Below are positions 16,209-24,114 of a stretch of 64,000 nucleotides of DNA, in pieces (within the stretch, counting starts at the first letter, position 1; each line of letters begins with the position of its first letter). Both the position numbers and the translations under genes were made by a program. Source of the stretch: Thermoproteota archaeon (GTDB lineage Archaea > Korarchaeota > Korarchaeia > Korarchaeales > Korarchaeaceae); contig JAOZFN010000010.1 in NCBI GenBank assembly GCA_027492205.1, forward strand, positions 1 to 64,000, in the 5' to 3' direction. The notes beneath the pieces were generated by a model. It made no database searches and was not told where the DNA came from. It saw nothing but the letters and a program-made list of their open reading frames with translations.

Positions 16209-16480
16209 TGTCCGCGCTGAGGGGCTGGAAGGAGATCCCCATCGCGGGTATACCGTTCGAGCCTGCCGTGAAGTACAAGACCGGAGACTGGAGAGTCTTC
16301 AGGCCGGTGATCGATAACGAGAAGTGCATCAAGTGTGGGCTGTGCTGGATGTTCTGCCCCGACAGCTCCATCATCTGGGACGGAGACAACTTCCCGACCG
16401 TCGACTACGAGCACTGCAAGGGGTGCGGCATCTGCGCTCACGAGTGCCCCACGAAGGCCATCGAGATGGTCAGGGGATGA
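16208..16480 (+). CDS. porD: 2-oxoacid:ferredoxin oxidoreductase delta subunit (2x[4Fe-4S])
   Basis: The 90-residue ferredoxin-like subunit has two clusters of CxxCxxCxxxC type (CIKCGLCWMFC and CKGCGICAHEC, followed by P), which pass electrons to external ferredoxin. The N-terminal KEIPIAGIPFEP tail is typical of POR/VOR delta subunits. It starts at the ATG sharing its A with the gamma stop; an adjacent GTG at 16205 is less likely. The alpha gene follows after 25 nt with a GGGAGGTGTGA site. Confidence 0.93.
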   Translation: MSALRGWKEIPIAGIPFEPAVKYKTGDWRVFRPVIDNEKCIKCGLCWMFCPDSSIIWDGDNFPTVDYEHCKGCGICAHECPTKAIEMVRG

Positions 16481-16505
16481 TTGTTGATTTGGGAGGTGTG
16501 AGTCA

Positions 16506-17744
16506 ATGGCCAAGTCCGTTCAGCAGAGGATGATGTCCCTCAACGGGGATGAGGCAGTTGCATGGGCGGCCAGGCAGAGCAACGTTGACGTCGTGGCCGC
16601 CTTCCCGATAACCCCCCAGACGATCATCATGGAGAGGATCGCAGAGTTCATCCACGACGGACTGATGGACTCTGAGATCATCAGGGTTGAGAGCGAGCAC
16701 AGCGCCCTGAGCGCCTCTTGGGGCGCCTCGATCGCCGGGGCGAGGGCGTTCACGGCCACGGCGGCCAACGGACTCGCCCTCATGTGGGAGATCCTCTACA
16801 TAGTCGCGTCGAGCAGGGCCCCCGTGGTGATGGCGGTTGTCAACAGGGCCCTGAGCGCCCCGATCAACATCCACTGTGACCACAGCGACTCCATGGGAGC
16901 CAGAGACTCTGGCTGGATCCAGATCTACAGTGAGGACGCCCAGGAGGCGTACGACAACACGATCCAGGCCTTCAGAATAGCGGAGCACGAGAACGTCCAG
17001 CTCCCGGTCATGGTGATGCTGGACGGCTTCCTGATCTCCCACACGATGCAGAACGTACAGATACTTCCTGAGGACGTAGTGTCGGATTTCGTGGGCTACA
17101 GGAAGCCCTCGAGGATCAAGCTGCCCGAGTTCTACGGCGAGAAGGAGATCCCCCTCATGCTCAACCCCAAGTACCCGATCTCCATAGGCCCGCTTGACCT
17201 TTACGACTACTACTTCGAGCACAAGATGCAGCAGATCGAGGCCATGAAGAGGGCGCCCGAGGTGATCAAGGAGATCCACAAGGAGTTCGCGGAGATAAGC
17301 GGAAGATCCTACGGCGACGGCCTGCTCGACCCATACAGGGCGGAGGATGCGGACGCCCTGATAATGGGCATAGGGAGCACGATGGGCACCATGAAGGCCG
17401 TGGTCGACGAGCTCAGGGAGGAAGGAAAGAAGGTGGGCTCCGTCAGGATCAGGACATTCAGGCCCTTCCCGGCCGACGAGATAAGGAAGCTTGCCTCGGG
17501 CGTCTCCTCTCTGGGAGTGCTTGACAGGAGCGCCAGCTTCGGAGCGGAGGGCGGGCCCCTGTTCATGGAGGTTAGGTCGGCCCTCTACAGCCTCAAGGAC
17601 AGGCCGCCGGTGCTCGGCTACATCTACGGACTGGGAGGCAGGGACATGCCGCCGAGGCTCCTGAAGAAGATCGCCGAGGAGGTTCTGAGCGCCAGGGAGG
17701 AGCCGGAGAGGCCCAGGGTGGGCTACCCGGGGGTGAGGGAGTAG
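16506..17744 (+). CDS. porA: Pyruvate/2-oxoacid:ferredoxin oxidoreductase alpha subunit
   Basis: The 412-residue subunit has the N-terminal pyrimidine-binding domain (AAFPITPQTIIMERIAEFI, VESEHSALSASWGASIAGARAFTATAANG) and the C-terminal transketolase-like domain (GIGSTMGTMKAVVDELR, RTFRPFPADEI). VNRALSAPINIHCDHSDSM is typical of pyruvate-type enzymes. Together with beta it forms the thiamine active site that oxidatively decarboxylates pyruvate to acetyl-CoA. The start ATG lies behind GGGAGGTGTGAG. Pyruvate is the most likely substrate; 2-ketoisovalerate is the alternative. Confidence 0.92.
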   Translation: MAKSVQQRMMSLNGDEAVAWAARQSNVDVVAAFPITPQTIIMERIAEFIHDGLMDSEIIRVESEHSALSASWGASIAGARAFTATAANGLALMWEILYIVASSRAPVVMAVVNRALSAPINIHCDHSDSMGARDSGWIQIYSEDAQEAYDNTIQAFRIAEHENVQLPVMVMLDGFLISHTMQNVQILPEDVVSDFVGYRKPSRIKLPEFYGEKEIPLMLNPKYPISIGPLDLYDYYFEHKMQQIEAMKRAPEVIKEIHKEFAEISGRSYGDGLLDPYRAEDADALIMGIGSTMGTMKAVVDELREEGKKVGSVRIRTFRPFPADEIRKLASGVSSLGVLDRSASFGAEGGPLFMEVRSALYSLKDRPPVLGYIYGLGGRDMPPRLLKKIAEEVLSAREEPERPRVGYPGVRE

Positions 17745-17755
17745 GGGGTGATTGT

Positions 17756-18757
17756 ATGGCTGAGACCAAGTGGGTTCCCAACATAAGGCAGATCGCGAAG
17801 GAGATGCACGAGAGGGGCTTCACCGGGATCACTCCGGGCCACAGGCTCTGCGCCGGATGCGTGGCCGGAACCATCGTCAGGCAGGTTATGATGGCCGCTA
17901 GGAAGCCGGTCGTCGTCATCAACGCGACTGGCTGCCTCGAGGTGGCCACCACGATCTTTCCTTACACCGCTTGGCAGGTCCCGTGGGCGCACAACGCCTT
18001 TGAGAACGCCGCCGCCGTGGCTTCTGGCGTTGAGAGGGCTCAAGCCAAGCTCATCAGGGACAAGAGGTTCGAGGGAGACCCGGACATAGAGATGGACTAC
18101 GACATCGTCGTCTTCGGCGGCGACGGAGGCACCTACGACATAGGCCTCCAGGCGCTTTCTGGCGCCTTGGAGAGGGGCCACAAGTTCATGTACGTCCTCT
18201 ACGACAACGAGGCGTACATGAACACGGGCATCCAGAGGTCAGGAAGCACTCCCTTCGGGGCGTGGACCACCACGACACCGGCGGGCAAGGTCATACCGGG
18301 CAAGCCGGTCGGAAAGAAGCCGCTGGTGGACATAATAGCGGCCCACAGGATCCCCTACGTCGCCACCGTCTCGCCCTACTACTGGAATGACGCGCTCGTG
18401 AAGTTCAGGAAGGGATTTGAGGCCGACGGACCGGTGTTCATCAGGGCGTTCTCCACGTGTAACAGGGGCTGGTACAACGCCCCGGAGGAGTCCATAGCGA
18501 TCTCCAGGCTAGCCGTGGAGACCTGCGTCTTCCCGCTCTACGAGGTCGTAAACGGGGTTGAGTGGAGGCTCTCACCGCCCAGCCTCGCCATAGCCAAGAA
18601 CCCTCAGAAGAAGAAGCCGGTGGAGGAGTACCTGAAGACCCAGCGCAGGTTCAGGCACATGTTTAAGCCCGAGAACAGGTGGATGATCAAGCGCTTCCAG
18701 GAGATGGTTGACTACGAGTGGGAGCTCCTACTGGAGCGAGTCGGGCTCAAGGGCTGA
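17756..18757 (+). CDS. porB: Pyruvate/2-oxoacid:ferredoxin oxidoreductase beta subunit
   Basis: The 333-residue beta subunit binds thiamine diphosphate (FGGDGGTYDIGLQALSGALERG and later YDNEAYMNTGIQRSG) and a [4Fe-4S] cluster through CAGC near the N-terminus, C at NATGC, and a further Cys in FSTCNRGW. Its sequence (PYTAWQVPWAHNAFENAAAVASG) is of the PorB type. The ATG follows GGGGGTGATTGT. It closes the gamma-delta-alpha-beta operon. A T run follows at 18788, a probable terminator. Confidence 0.93.
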   Translation: MAETKWVPNIRQIAKEMHERGFTGITPGHRLCAGCVAGTIVRQVMMAARKPVVVINATGCLEVATTIFPYTAWQVPWAHNAFENAAAVASGVERAQAKLIRDKRFEGDPDIEMDYDIVVFGGDGGTYDIGLQALSGALERGHKFMYVLYDNEAYMNTGIQRSGSTPFGAWTTTTPAGKVIPGKPVGKKPLVDIIAAHRIPYVATVSPYYWNDALVKFRKGFEADGPVFIRAFSTCNRGWYNAPEESIAISRLAVETCVFPLYEVVNGVEWRLSPPSLAIAKNPQKKKPVEEYLKTQRRFRHMFKPENRWMIKRFQEMVDYEWELLLERVGLKG

Positions 18758-18787
18758 TGGGCTGAAGGCCCGGCCCACCCCACCACC

Positions 18788-18797
18788 CATTTTTTCC
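18788..18797 (+). terminator. Oligo-T terminator after the por operon
   Basis: CCCATTTTTTCC occurs 30 bases after the porB stop. A T run at an operon end is the standard archaeal intrinsic terminator. Confidence 0.5.
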
Positions 18798-18840
18798 GAG
18801 AAAGGCGGAGAAACCTTTTTGAGTGGATAACCCTGCAAGC

Positions 18841-19131
18841 ATGGGGTCAAGGGTGGCCGAGAGGCGGGTGTACCTCAAGATCAGCGGGATCGTGCAGGGC
18901 GTCGGCTTCAGAGCCTTCGTGTGGAGGAACGCGCGATCCCTTGGCCTGAAGGGGTACGTTAGAAATCTTCCAGACGGAACTGTGGAGGTCGTGGCCGAGG
19001 GGGACGAGCAGGCCTTGAGGAAGCTCGTTGACCTCTGCTGGAGGGGGCCTGCCTTCGCTAGGGTCGACTCAGTGACGGAACGCTGGGAGGACCCCGAGGG
19101 GGAGTTCGAGGACTTCTCCATCGCCTGGTGA
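18841..19131 (+). CDS. acyP: Acylphosphatase
   Basis: The 96-residue protein has the two catalytic elements of acylphosphatase: SGIVQGVGFRAFVW (R24) and KGYVRNLPDGTVEVVAEG (N42). It hydrolyses acyl phosphates such as acetyl phosphate or carbamoyl phosphate. The ATG at 18841 is about 25 nt from AACCTTTTTGAG, which fits a leaderless message. Six residues upstream in the same frame lack a start signal. It stands alone and is convergent with the acidic zinc-ribbon gene. Confidence 0.93.
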   Translation: MGSRVAERRVYLKISGIVQGVGFRAFVWRNARSLGLKGYVRNLPDGTVEVVAEGDEQALRKLVDLCWRGPAFARVDSVTERWEDPEGEFEDFSIAW

Positions 19132-19153
19132 TCCCAACCCAACCCCTCTCTGA

Positions 19154-19411
19154 TCACTCCTCCTCCCAGAAGTCCTCCTCCGCCAGGCCCCAATCCTCCT
19201 CCTCTTCCTCTTCCGTCTCCCAGAGGTCCTCGTCCTCGAGCCAGCTCTCCTCTTCAAAGCCCTCCTCTATTAGGTCGACCTCCTCAACGACTCCCTCTGA
19301 GATTATCACGTGCAGGAGGGCCTTGCACGAAGGACAGGAGACCTCCCCCTCGTAGTCCATCTCCTCGATCTTGAAGTGGGCCCCGCAGGAGGGGCAGACT
19401 ATCTCAGGCAT
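19154..19411 (-). CDS. LysW-like zinc-ribbon protein with long acidic tail
   Basis: The 85-residue protein begins with a zinc ribbon (CPSCGAHF near residue 6 and CPSCKALL near residue 26). It continues as an extremely acidic region with EEEDWGLAEEDFWEEE at the end. The zinc ribbon and the EDWG element recall LysW, the carrier protein whose terminal Glu is modified in lysine/arginine biosynthesis, but here EDWG is internal and followed by ten more residues. No lysX/argX-type gene is near. It could be an amino-group carrier variant or an unrelated acidic adaptor. The TATA-like GTTTATGAA lies within the end of the neighbouring nth gene. Confidence 0.7.
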   Translation of the reverse strand: MPEIVCPSCGAHFKIEEMDYEGEVSCPSCKALLHVIISEGVVEEVDLIEEGFEEESWLEDEDLWETEEEEEEDWGLAEEDFWEEE

Positions 19412-19452
19412 GGCTCACGCCGCGGCGGGGCCCGGGCGTGCGATTCATAAAC

Positions 19453-20139
19453 TTATCGCGACTGGACATCGGATCTCCTCGATGGACAGCTCTCGGCGAC
19501 GGGGCACCTGTCGCACAGCGGGCGGGCCCTGCACACCCTCCTGCCGAAATCGATCAGGGCGAAGTGGGCCGCCATCCTCTCTTCGGGCTGAAAGATGTCC
19601 TCCAGCGCTCCCTTGATCTCGGCGTATCCGGCGTTTTCCGGGACCAGCCCGAGCCTTTTGGCCACCCTCCCGACGTGCACGTCCACCGGCAGGATCGAAT
19701 GACCAAGGGCCATTAGTATGACGTCCGCCACTTTGTCCCCGATCCCCGGCAGAGATTTCAGCGTCTCCCGAGCCTCTTCCAAGTCCGCGTCGGCCAGGGA
19801 GGCCACCCCGGGGCCCTCAAGCTCCCACTCCGCCAGGGCCTTGACCGCCCTGGCCTTCGACCTGTACATGCCCGACACTCGGATTGCGTCCTCGAGGTCC
19901 TCCAAGGGGGCCTCCGCGATCTCCTTGGCTCCGCCGGGAAATCTCTCCATGAGCCTCTTCACGGCCTCCCTCTCCAGCTTGGCGGTCGTCCTGGGCGACA
20001 CGGCGATGGTCACCGCGACCCAGAAGGGGCTCAGCCCCTCCCTCCTCCACCAAGGGTCCCTCCCCGAGAAGAGCTTTACGATCTTCCTGACGGCCTGTAC
20101 TGCCCTTGCTTTCTTGCCAAGCCCCTTGCGCCCCGTCAT
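19453..20139 (-). CDS. nth: Endonuclease III-family DNA glycosylase/AP lyase
   Basis: The 228-residue HhH-GPD protein has the helix-hairpin-helix LPGIGDKVADVILMALG with the catalytic Lys, the catalytic Asp in PVDVHVGRVAKRLGL, and a C-terminal iron-sulfur loop (Cys at CRARPLC, CDRC, CPVAESC). It removes damaged pyrimidines and nicks at the abasic site. The ATG at 20139 is 27 nt from the GTTAATTC element and so looks leaderless. It is divergent from the phosphoesterase across that element. The N-terminal half (AVTIAVSPRTTAKLEREAV) differs from the usual LISAQTTD, so substrate preference may differ. Confidence 0.88.
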   Translation of the reverse strand: MTGRKGLGKKARAVQAVRKIVKLFSGRDPWWRREGLSPFWVAVTIAVSPRTTAKLEREAVKRLMERFPGGAKEIAEAPLEDLEDAIRVSGMYRSKARAVKALAEWELEGPGVASLADADLEEARETLKSLPGIGDKVADVILMALGHSILPVDVHVGRVAKRLGLVPENAGYAEIKGALEDIFQPEERMAAHFALIDFGRRVCRARPLCDRCPVAESCPSRRSDVQSR

Positions 20140-20162
20140 CCCCCGCGTCACTGGGGAGTAAC

Positions 20163-20170
20163 GAATTAAC
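20163..20170. promoter_or_regulatory. Shared TATA element between nth and the phosphoesterase
   Basis: GAATTAAC reads GTTAATTC on the other strand. Its centre is 27 nt from the nth ATG, and on the other side a leader of about 20 nt would precede the GTG at 20212. Confidence 0.5.
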
Positions 20171-20211
20171 GCTTTCTGGCGCCCTAACTGGGGCGTCCGA
20201 GGGGGGCCGGG

Positions 20212-20931
20212 GTGACGGTGAGGATAACCATAGCGGCCACGGGAGATGTGCACTCCCCCCGCTACCTGCGTCAGTTCGTAGAGGCCGTCGACAGGCACGG
20301 CGGGAGGGCGGACCTCGTGCTCTTGGCGGGGGACATGGTGCTCAAGGGGGATCACGGAGAGTTCGCCAGGGTGCTAGAGTTCGTCGAGAGGCTCGGATCT
20401 CCCATAGTGGCCGTCTTTGGAAACGAGGAGTTCGACGAGTCCAAGCCGGCCCTAATTGAGGGGTACGGGGACAGGGTCACGTGGCTGGACGACCAGGCCG
20501 TCGAGGTCGAGGTCGCGGACACGCGCGTGTGGATCGTGGGAAGCAGGGGGTCCCTGAGACGCCCCACGACCTGGCAGCGGAAGCACGTGCCCGGCATAGA
20601 GGAGATCTACAGGAGGAGGGTTGAGCTCATTGACGAACTCTTGGCCAAGGCGGGGGACAGGCCCTCCATACTCCTCACGCACTACGCCCCCACGTTCAGG
20701 ACGCTGGTGGGAGAGAACAGGAGGATATGGCCCATGCTGGGAAATCCAGCCCTCGAGAGGGTCATCAAGAGGAGGCGGCCCGCCCTCGTGGTCCACGGAC
20801 ACGCCCACCGCGGGGCCAAGAGGGCCGATGTCTCTGGCATTCCGGTCTACAACGTCTCCCTTCCCGTCTGGTGGGAAATAGTCAGGATAGAGCTGAGTCC
20901 GCCCTCAAGCGGCTTGGAGCAGTTCTTCTAA
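20212..20931 (+). CDS. Calcineurin-like metallophosphoesterase
   Basis: The 239-residue protein shows the five metallophosphoesterase blocks: ATGDVHSPRY, LLAGDMVLKGDH, VFGNEEFD (GNxE instead of the usual GNHD/E), LTHYAPT and VVHGHAHRG. It is a dinuclear-metal phosphohydrolase; the GNEE variant occurs in archaeal ICC-like proteins. The substrate is unknown, with nucleotides or phosphodiesters likely. The GTG start has GAGGGGGG upstream. An alternative GTG six bases further in is possible. Confidence 0.85.
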   Translation: MTVRITIAATGDVHSPRYLRQFVEAVDRHGGRADLVLLAGDMVLKGDHGEFARVLEFVERLGSPIVAVFGNEEFDESKPALIEGYGDRVTWLDDQAVEVEVADTRVWIVGSRGSLRRPTTWQRKHVPGIEEIYRRRVELIDELLAKAGDRPSILLTHYAPTFRTLVGENRRIWPMLGNPALERVIKRRRPALVVHGHAHRGAKRADVSGIPVYNVSLPVWWEIVRIELSPPSSGLEQFF

Positions 20932-20950
20932 CCGAGAAGGAGAGAACACC

Positions 20951-21313
20951 TCACTCTCTGATGGCCGACGACACGACTTCACGGGCGAGCTTGCACCATT
21001 CCGCAAACTCCTCAGGTTCTATGGTGTTGGCTGCGGGGCAGAGTTCGTCAAGCACGCACTCCCCGCTCCCCGCGTCGACGACCACGGGGTAAGCCCTGCA
21101 GCCGGTGGGCCTGACAGGGTAGACCTGGCACCTTCCCCCGTCATCGAGGAACACGCACCTGCCGCCTACGTTCCTCAGCCTCAGCAGGCCGTGCCTGAAC
21201 TCTGCAAACTCCTCTAGCGCGTACCCACGACCGACAAGCCTCAGTACGTCGGTCTGAGTCAGCGGCATCTCAGTATCTAGGCAGCAGAGGCGGCACCCGG
21301 GCGGGCAGCGCAC
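20951..21313 (-). CDS. YkgJ-family cysteine-cluster protein
   Basis: The 120-residue protein has the cysteine pattern of the YkgJ/CxxCxxCC family: CPPGCRLCC at the N-terminus, RCVFLDDGGRCQVYPVRPTGCRAYPVV in the middle and two later Cys. Members bind zinc or iron, and some act near flagellin methylation, so the role is open. I start at the GTG at 21313, which lies 25 nt from the TTATAAATT box and puts the first Cys at residue 3. The open frame continues into the divergent gene, but that overlap is implausible. Confidence 0.82.
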   Translation of the reverse strand: MRCPPGCRLCCLDTEMPLTQTDVLRLVGRGYALEEFAEFRHGLLRLRNVGGRCVFLDDGGRCQVYPVRPTGCRAYPVVVDAGSGECVLDELCPAANTIEPEEFAEWCKLAREVVSSAIRE

Positions 21314-21332
21314 CGCCCCACTTCCCGGTCCG

Positions 21333-21342
21333 AATTTATAAC
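21333..21342. promoter_or_regulatory. Shared TATA box between the YkgJ-family gene and 21371
   Basis: AATTTATAAC contains a good TATA box on both strands (TTATAAATT in reverse). Its centre is about 25 nt from the GTG on the left and 33 nt from the ATG on the right, and the starts are only 58 bp apart. Confidence 0.55.
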
Positions 21343-21370
21343 GGCGCCAGCCCGACAACCCGGTCCGCCC

Positions 21371-21994
21371 ATGCCCGACAGGGACGGGAGGCACAGGTTC
21401 CTGGCGTTCAACTTCGGATACAGCTCGACGCTCCTGCTTGCGATACTCCCTCTCCTCGCAGAGAACTGGAGTTCGTCTGACTCAGAACTCTCCGACTACA
21501 TCCTGGACCACCTCTCGGTAGTCTCGGCGTCGTTCAGAGCGTTTGGGATGGACGTCCTCGGGGGGTGGGAGGCAGACTTCGTCGACGAGTTCAGGAAGAG
21601 GCTGGTCGCCGGCGAGGGAGACTGGATGGAGGGCCGCCTGGAGGCGCTTGAAAGGGCCATCAGGGCCACCAGGTGGGTGCTCTACCTCGAGATGGACCCC
21701 GAAGAGAGGGCCCTCTACACTCTGGGGGCTAGCGTCGCCAAGGCCTCCCTCGCCTTCATGACGGGGCTGGCCGAAGAGGCAGACGAGTTCCTGACGGACA
21801 CCGCCGAGGAGCTCGTAGACTCCGCCAGGAGGGTCAACCTACCTGAGGAGACCCTCAGGGACGTCGAGCAGCTCGCCCACCACCTCACGTCCGCCGGGGT
21901 GGAGCAGCCCCCGGGTGACCTCACTGGCCTGGCCGCCCGAGTGTTCAGTGAGATCTTCGCTTGGCTGAGTCGAACCCATCAGGAGTATAGCTGA
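21371..21994 (+). CDS. Alpha-helical protein of unknown function
   Basis: The 207-residue product is almost entirely helical by composition, rich in Glu, Arg, Ala and Leu (LEALERAIRATRWVLYLEM, TAEELVDSARRVNLPEETL). One moderately hydrophobic stretch near the N-terminus (SSTLLLAILPLLAEN) may be membrane-proximal rather than transmembrane. I do not recognise the family. The ATG sits about 6 nt after the expected transcription start. It is followed after 33 nt by another small helical unknown, and the two probably form an operon. Confidence 0.65.
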   Translation: MPDRDGRHRFLAFNFGYSSTLLLAILPLLAENWSSSDSELSDYILDHLSVVSASFRAFGMDVLGGWEADFVDEFRKRLVAGEGDWMEGRLEALERAIRATRWVLYLEMDPEERALYTLGASVAKASLAFMTGLAEEADEFLTDTAEELVDSARRVNLPEETLRDVEQLAHHLTSAGVEQPPGDLTGLAARVFSEIFAWLSRTHQEYS

Positions 21995-22027
21995 ACGCGT
22001 CACGCTGCGGATGCCTGGGGGATTAGA

Positions 22028-22405
22028 ATGAGCCTGGCGATCCTTTCTCTCTTCGAGGCCGTCCGGACGGTAGAACTCGCAGGTGAGAGAGTCGACAGAG
22101 AAGTCCTCAGGAGGGCAATAGAGGCCGCGGCCAAGGTCTACTGGTCAGGCGTCCCACCCGACGTCAGGGAGGGAATGAGGGCCAGCTTCGAAGTGCTGGC
22201 CAGGGCAATCACGTCGGCGGAGATCACGATGGAAGAAGAAGAGGTCGCTATATTCGCCGCTAGAGAGCTTCTGGAAGCTGAGAGTGCCTTTGGCATCGAC
22301 AGACCCGCCGTAATTGAGGCCATAGACCGGGAACTCAGGTCGGCTGGGCTAGACGGATTGGCGGATCTGACGATGATGCTCCTATCGGCGAAGCTGAGGA
22401 CGTAG
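22028..22405 (+). CDS. Small alpha-helical protein of unknown function
   Basis: This 125-residue acidic, helical protein (LRRAIEAAAKVYWSG, EEEEVAIFAARELLEAESAF) has no recognised motif. The ATG is preceded by GGGGGATTAGA. It is the second gene of the two-gene unit with 21371-21994. Its composition and repeated helix periodicity suggest a helical bundle, possibly a partner of the first protein. The next gene has its own T-rich promoter-like stretch. Confidence 0.6.
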   Translation: MSLAILSLFEAVRTVELAGERVDREVLRRAIEAAAKVYWSGVPPDVREGMRASFEVLARAITSAEITMEEEEVAIFAARELLEAESAFGIDRPAVIEAIDRELRSAGLDGLADLTMMLLSAKLRT

Positions 22406-22453
22406 GCCCGAAACCTTTTTGTTTCATTTTAGATCGGGCCGGGAGGGCCGAAG

Positions 22454-23515
22454 ATAGAGATCCGCGTCAGGGGGCGGACTGTCAACCTGAATCTTCTGGC
22501 CGAGCAGCACGGCGTCGATCTGAATACCCCAGTCAGGGACCGTTCCCTCGAGCCCAACAGATCCACCAGGATCTACAGGCTCGATCAGGATGTCGACGCG
22601 GAGTTGTACCTGTTGGACACGCAGGAGGCCAGAGAAATCGCCGCGTGGCCGCACGTGGTCATGGAGGAGCTGGACAGGAGGGCCTTCTCTACCGCCGGCG
22701 CCTGCGTGGAGTTTCTTGCACGAATAGGAGTTCTGAGCGGTCCATTAGTTGTTTTACACGTGCTCAGGGCTGGACCGGGTTACAGGGTCGCAGAGGCGCT
22801 GAGGGGCCGAGAGTTAACCTTCAGGGAGTTGTACGTTCGGCCGGAGTACCTCGCCACTTCGGAGAGGGATCACACGGGGGAGTCCGTCAGGGAGGTTAGG
22901 GTCACCTTCTCCGACTTCTCCCAGGCCCCAGAGGGAGAGAAGATAACGCTGATCAAGCCGGACACCGAGGCGACGGGCAGGACGGGGTTAGTATCTCTGG
23001 AAACGGCCTTCAGAGAACTGGAGGCGAGGTCCTGCACCGTGAGGACGCTCGTCCTTTACGGGTTCATCACGGACATCGCGGTCAGAAGGATAGCCCGATT
23101 TGCGGCGGACAGAGGGGTGGACAGGGTCGTGGCCGTCGCCCTCGTCGACCTAGCCGCCTTGGCCTCCAACGACTACGACATGGTGCTCTACGGGCCAGAC
23201 CTCCATGCGTGGAGGATCAAGAGGAAGCTAGTCAGGCTTGGGGCCACGGTGGGTCTCGAGACCTTCGCCGACATGGTCCGGATCTACGTTCCAGGACTCG
23301 ACCAGCCCGGGGACTTCTCGGAGAGGCAGTCATCGCTGTTCAACGGGGTGGGCTGGACGAGTGGGGACATATCGGGCCACCTGAGATCCACAGAAGACGC
23401 CATTGAGACCCTGTTGACCGTACCCGATCTGGAGGATTGGCAGAGGGAGATAGCAGAAGAGGAGCTTGATAGGGTGAGGGAGCTCGCGGGGAGGCTCTCG
23501 GGGCAAACCGTTTAA
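22454..23515 (+). CDS. Phosphoribosyltransferase-like protein; start codon appears non-canonical (ATA)
   Basis: The protein resembles uracil-phosphoribosyltransferase-type enzymes in order: VVLHVLRAGPGYRVAEAL (compare the LRAGLG region), KPDTEATGRTG where the PRPP loop lies, and IYVPGLDQPGDFSERQ near the C-terminus, like the YIVPGLGDAGDR end of UPRTase. The PRPP loop is divergent, so activity is uncertain. The first TTG is at 22604, but the same frame reads clean coding sequence (VNLNLLAEQHGVDLNTPV) from a stop at 22430, and GGGAGGG stands 7 nt before an ATA at 22454. I mark that as the start; a TTG start giving 303 residues is the alternative. Confidence 0.6.
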   Translation: MEIRVRGRTVNLNLLAEQHGVDLNTPVRDRSLEPNRSTRIYRLDQDVDAELYLLDTQEAREIAAWPHVVMEELDRRAFSTAGACVEFLARIGVLSGPLVVLHVLRAGPGYRVAEALRGRELTFRELYVRPEYLATSERDHTGESVREVRVTFSDFSQAPEGEKITLIKPDTEATGRTGLVSLETAFRELEARSCTVRTLVLYGFITDIAVRRIARFAADRGVDRVVAVALVDLAALASNDYDMVLYGPDLHAWRIKRKLVRLGATVGLETFADMVRIYVPGLDQPGDFSERQSSLFNGVGWTSGDISGHLRSTEDAIETLLTVPDLEDWQREIAEEELDRVRELAGRLSGQTV

Positions 23516-23547
23516 TTGCCGTCAGGTCGGGCCACGAGGGTCCCGAG

Positions 23548-24114
23548 CTGATACTGTCAGACGTTGAGATCAGGGAGGCCCTCAAGTCGGGGGACATCAG
23601 GATAGAGCCCTTTGATCCCGACAGCCTGGGACCGTGTTCTGTAGACCTCAGGCTGGACACCCTCTTCAGGGTGTTTGGAGGGGACGGAGAGGTGGATCCC
23701 ATGAGGCTGGAGACCGTCGACAGGGGTGCAAGGCTGGTCGACACGGGCGGAGAGCCATTCACGCTCCAACCGGGGCAGTTCGTACTCGCCAGGACGGTGG
23801 AGAGGATCGCGCTCTCGAAGGGACTCGCGGCCTTCTTGGAGGGGAGGAGTAGCGTGGCTAGAATGGGCGTGATAGTTCATGCGGCGGGGCTCGTCAATCC
23901 CGGAACCGGGATGGCAAAACCGGTCCCCGTCGTCCTGGAGATATTCAACGAGAACGTGGTTCCCGTGAGGCTTTATCCGGGCATGAGGATCGTCCAGATA
24001 ATCTTCCTGAGGCTGGGAAGGCCTGCCTCGGCGGGGTATGATGAGAGACCGTCGTCCAAGTTTGTGAGTCAGGAAGAGCCCAGTCTGCTCTCGAGCAGGG
24101 GTGATCGAAGCTGA
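23548..24114 (+). CDS. dcd: dCTP deaminase; apparent CTG start
   Basis: The 188-residue protein has dCTP deaminase features: the N-terminal ILSDVEIREALKSGDI, IEPFDPDSLGPCSVDLRL, FVLARTVERIALS, the catalytic LEGRSSVARMGVIVHAAG, and GMRIVQIIFLRL. It deaminates dCTP to dUTP for thymidylate synthesis. The conserved N-terminus lies upstream of any ATG, GTG or TTG in frame. The CTG at 23548, six bases after GAGGGT, aligns exactly with the Met of the family MILSD. A TTTAATT box lies near the previous gene's stop. Its own TGA overlaps the start of the antiporter gene. Confidence 0.88.
   Translation: MILSDVEIREALKSGDIRIEPFDPDSLGPCSVDLRLDTLFRVFGGDGEVDPMRLETVDRGARLVDTGGEPFTLQPGQFVLARTVERIALSKGLAAFLEGRSSVARMGVIVHAAGLVNPGTGMAKPVPVVLEIFNENVVPVRLYPGMRIVQIIFLRLGRPASAGYDERPSSKFVSQEEPSLLSSRGDRS

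Noticed and set aside
16503-17279. A 258-codon minus-strand frame within porA
   Set aside because: It is antisense to a clearly conserved ferredoxin oxidoreductase subunit and has no recognisable motif.
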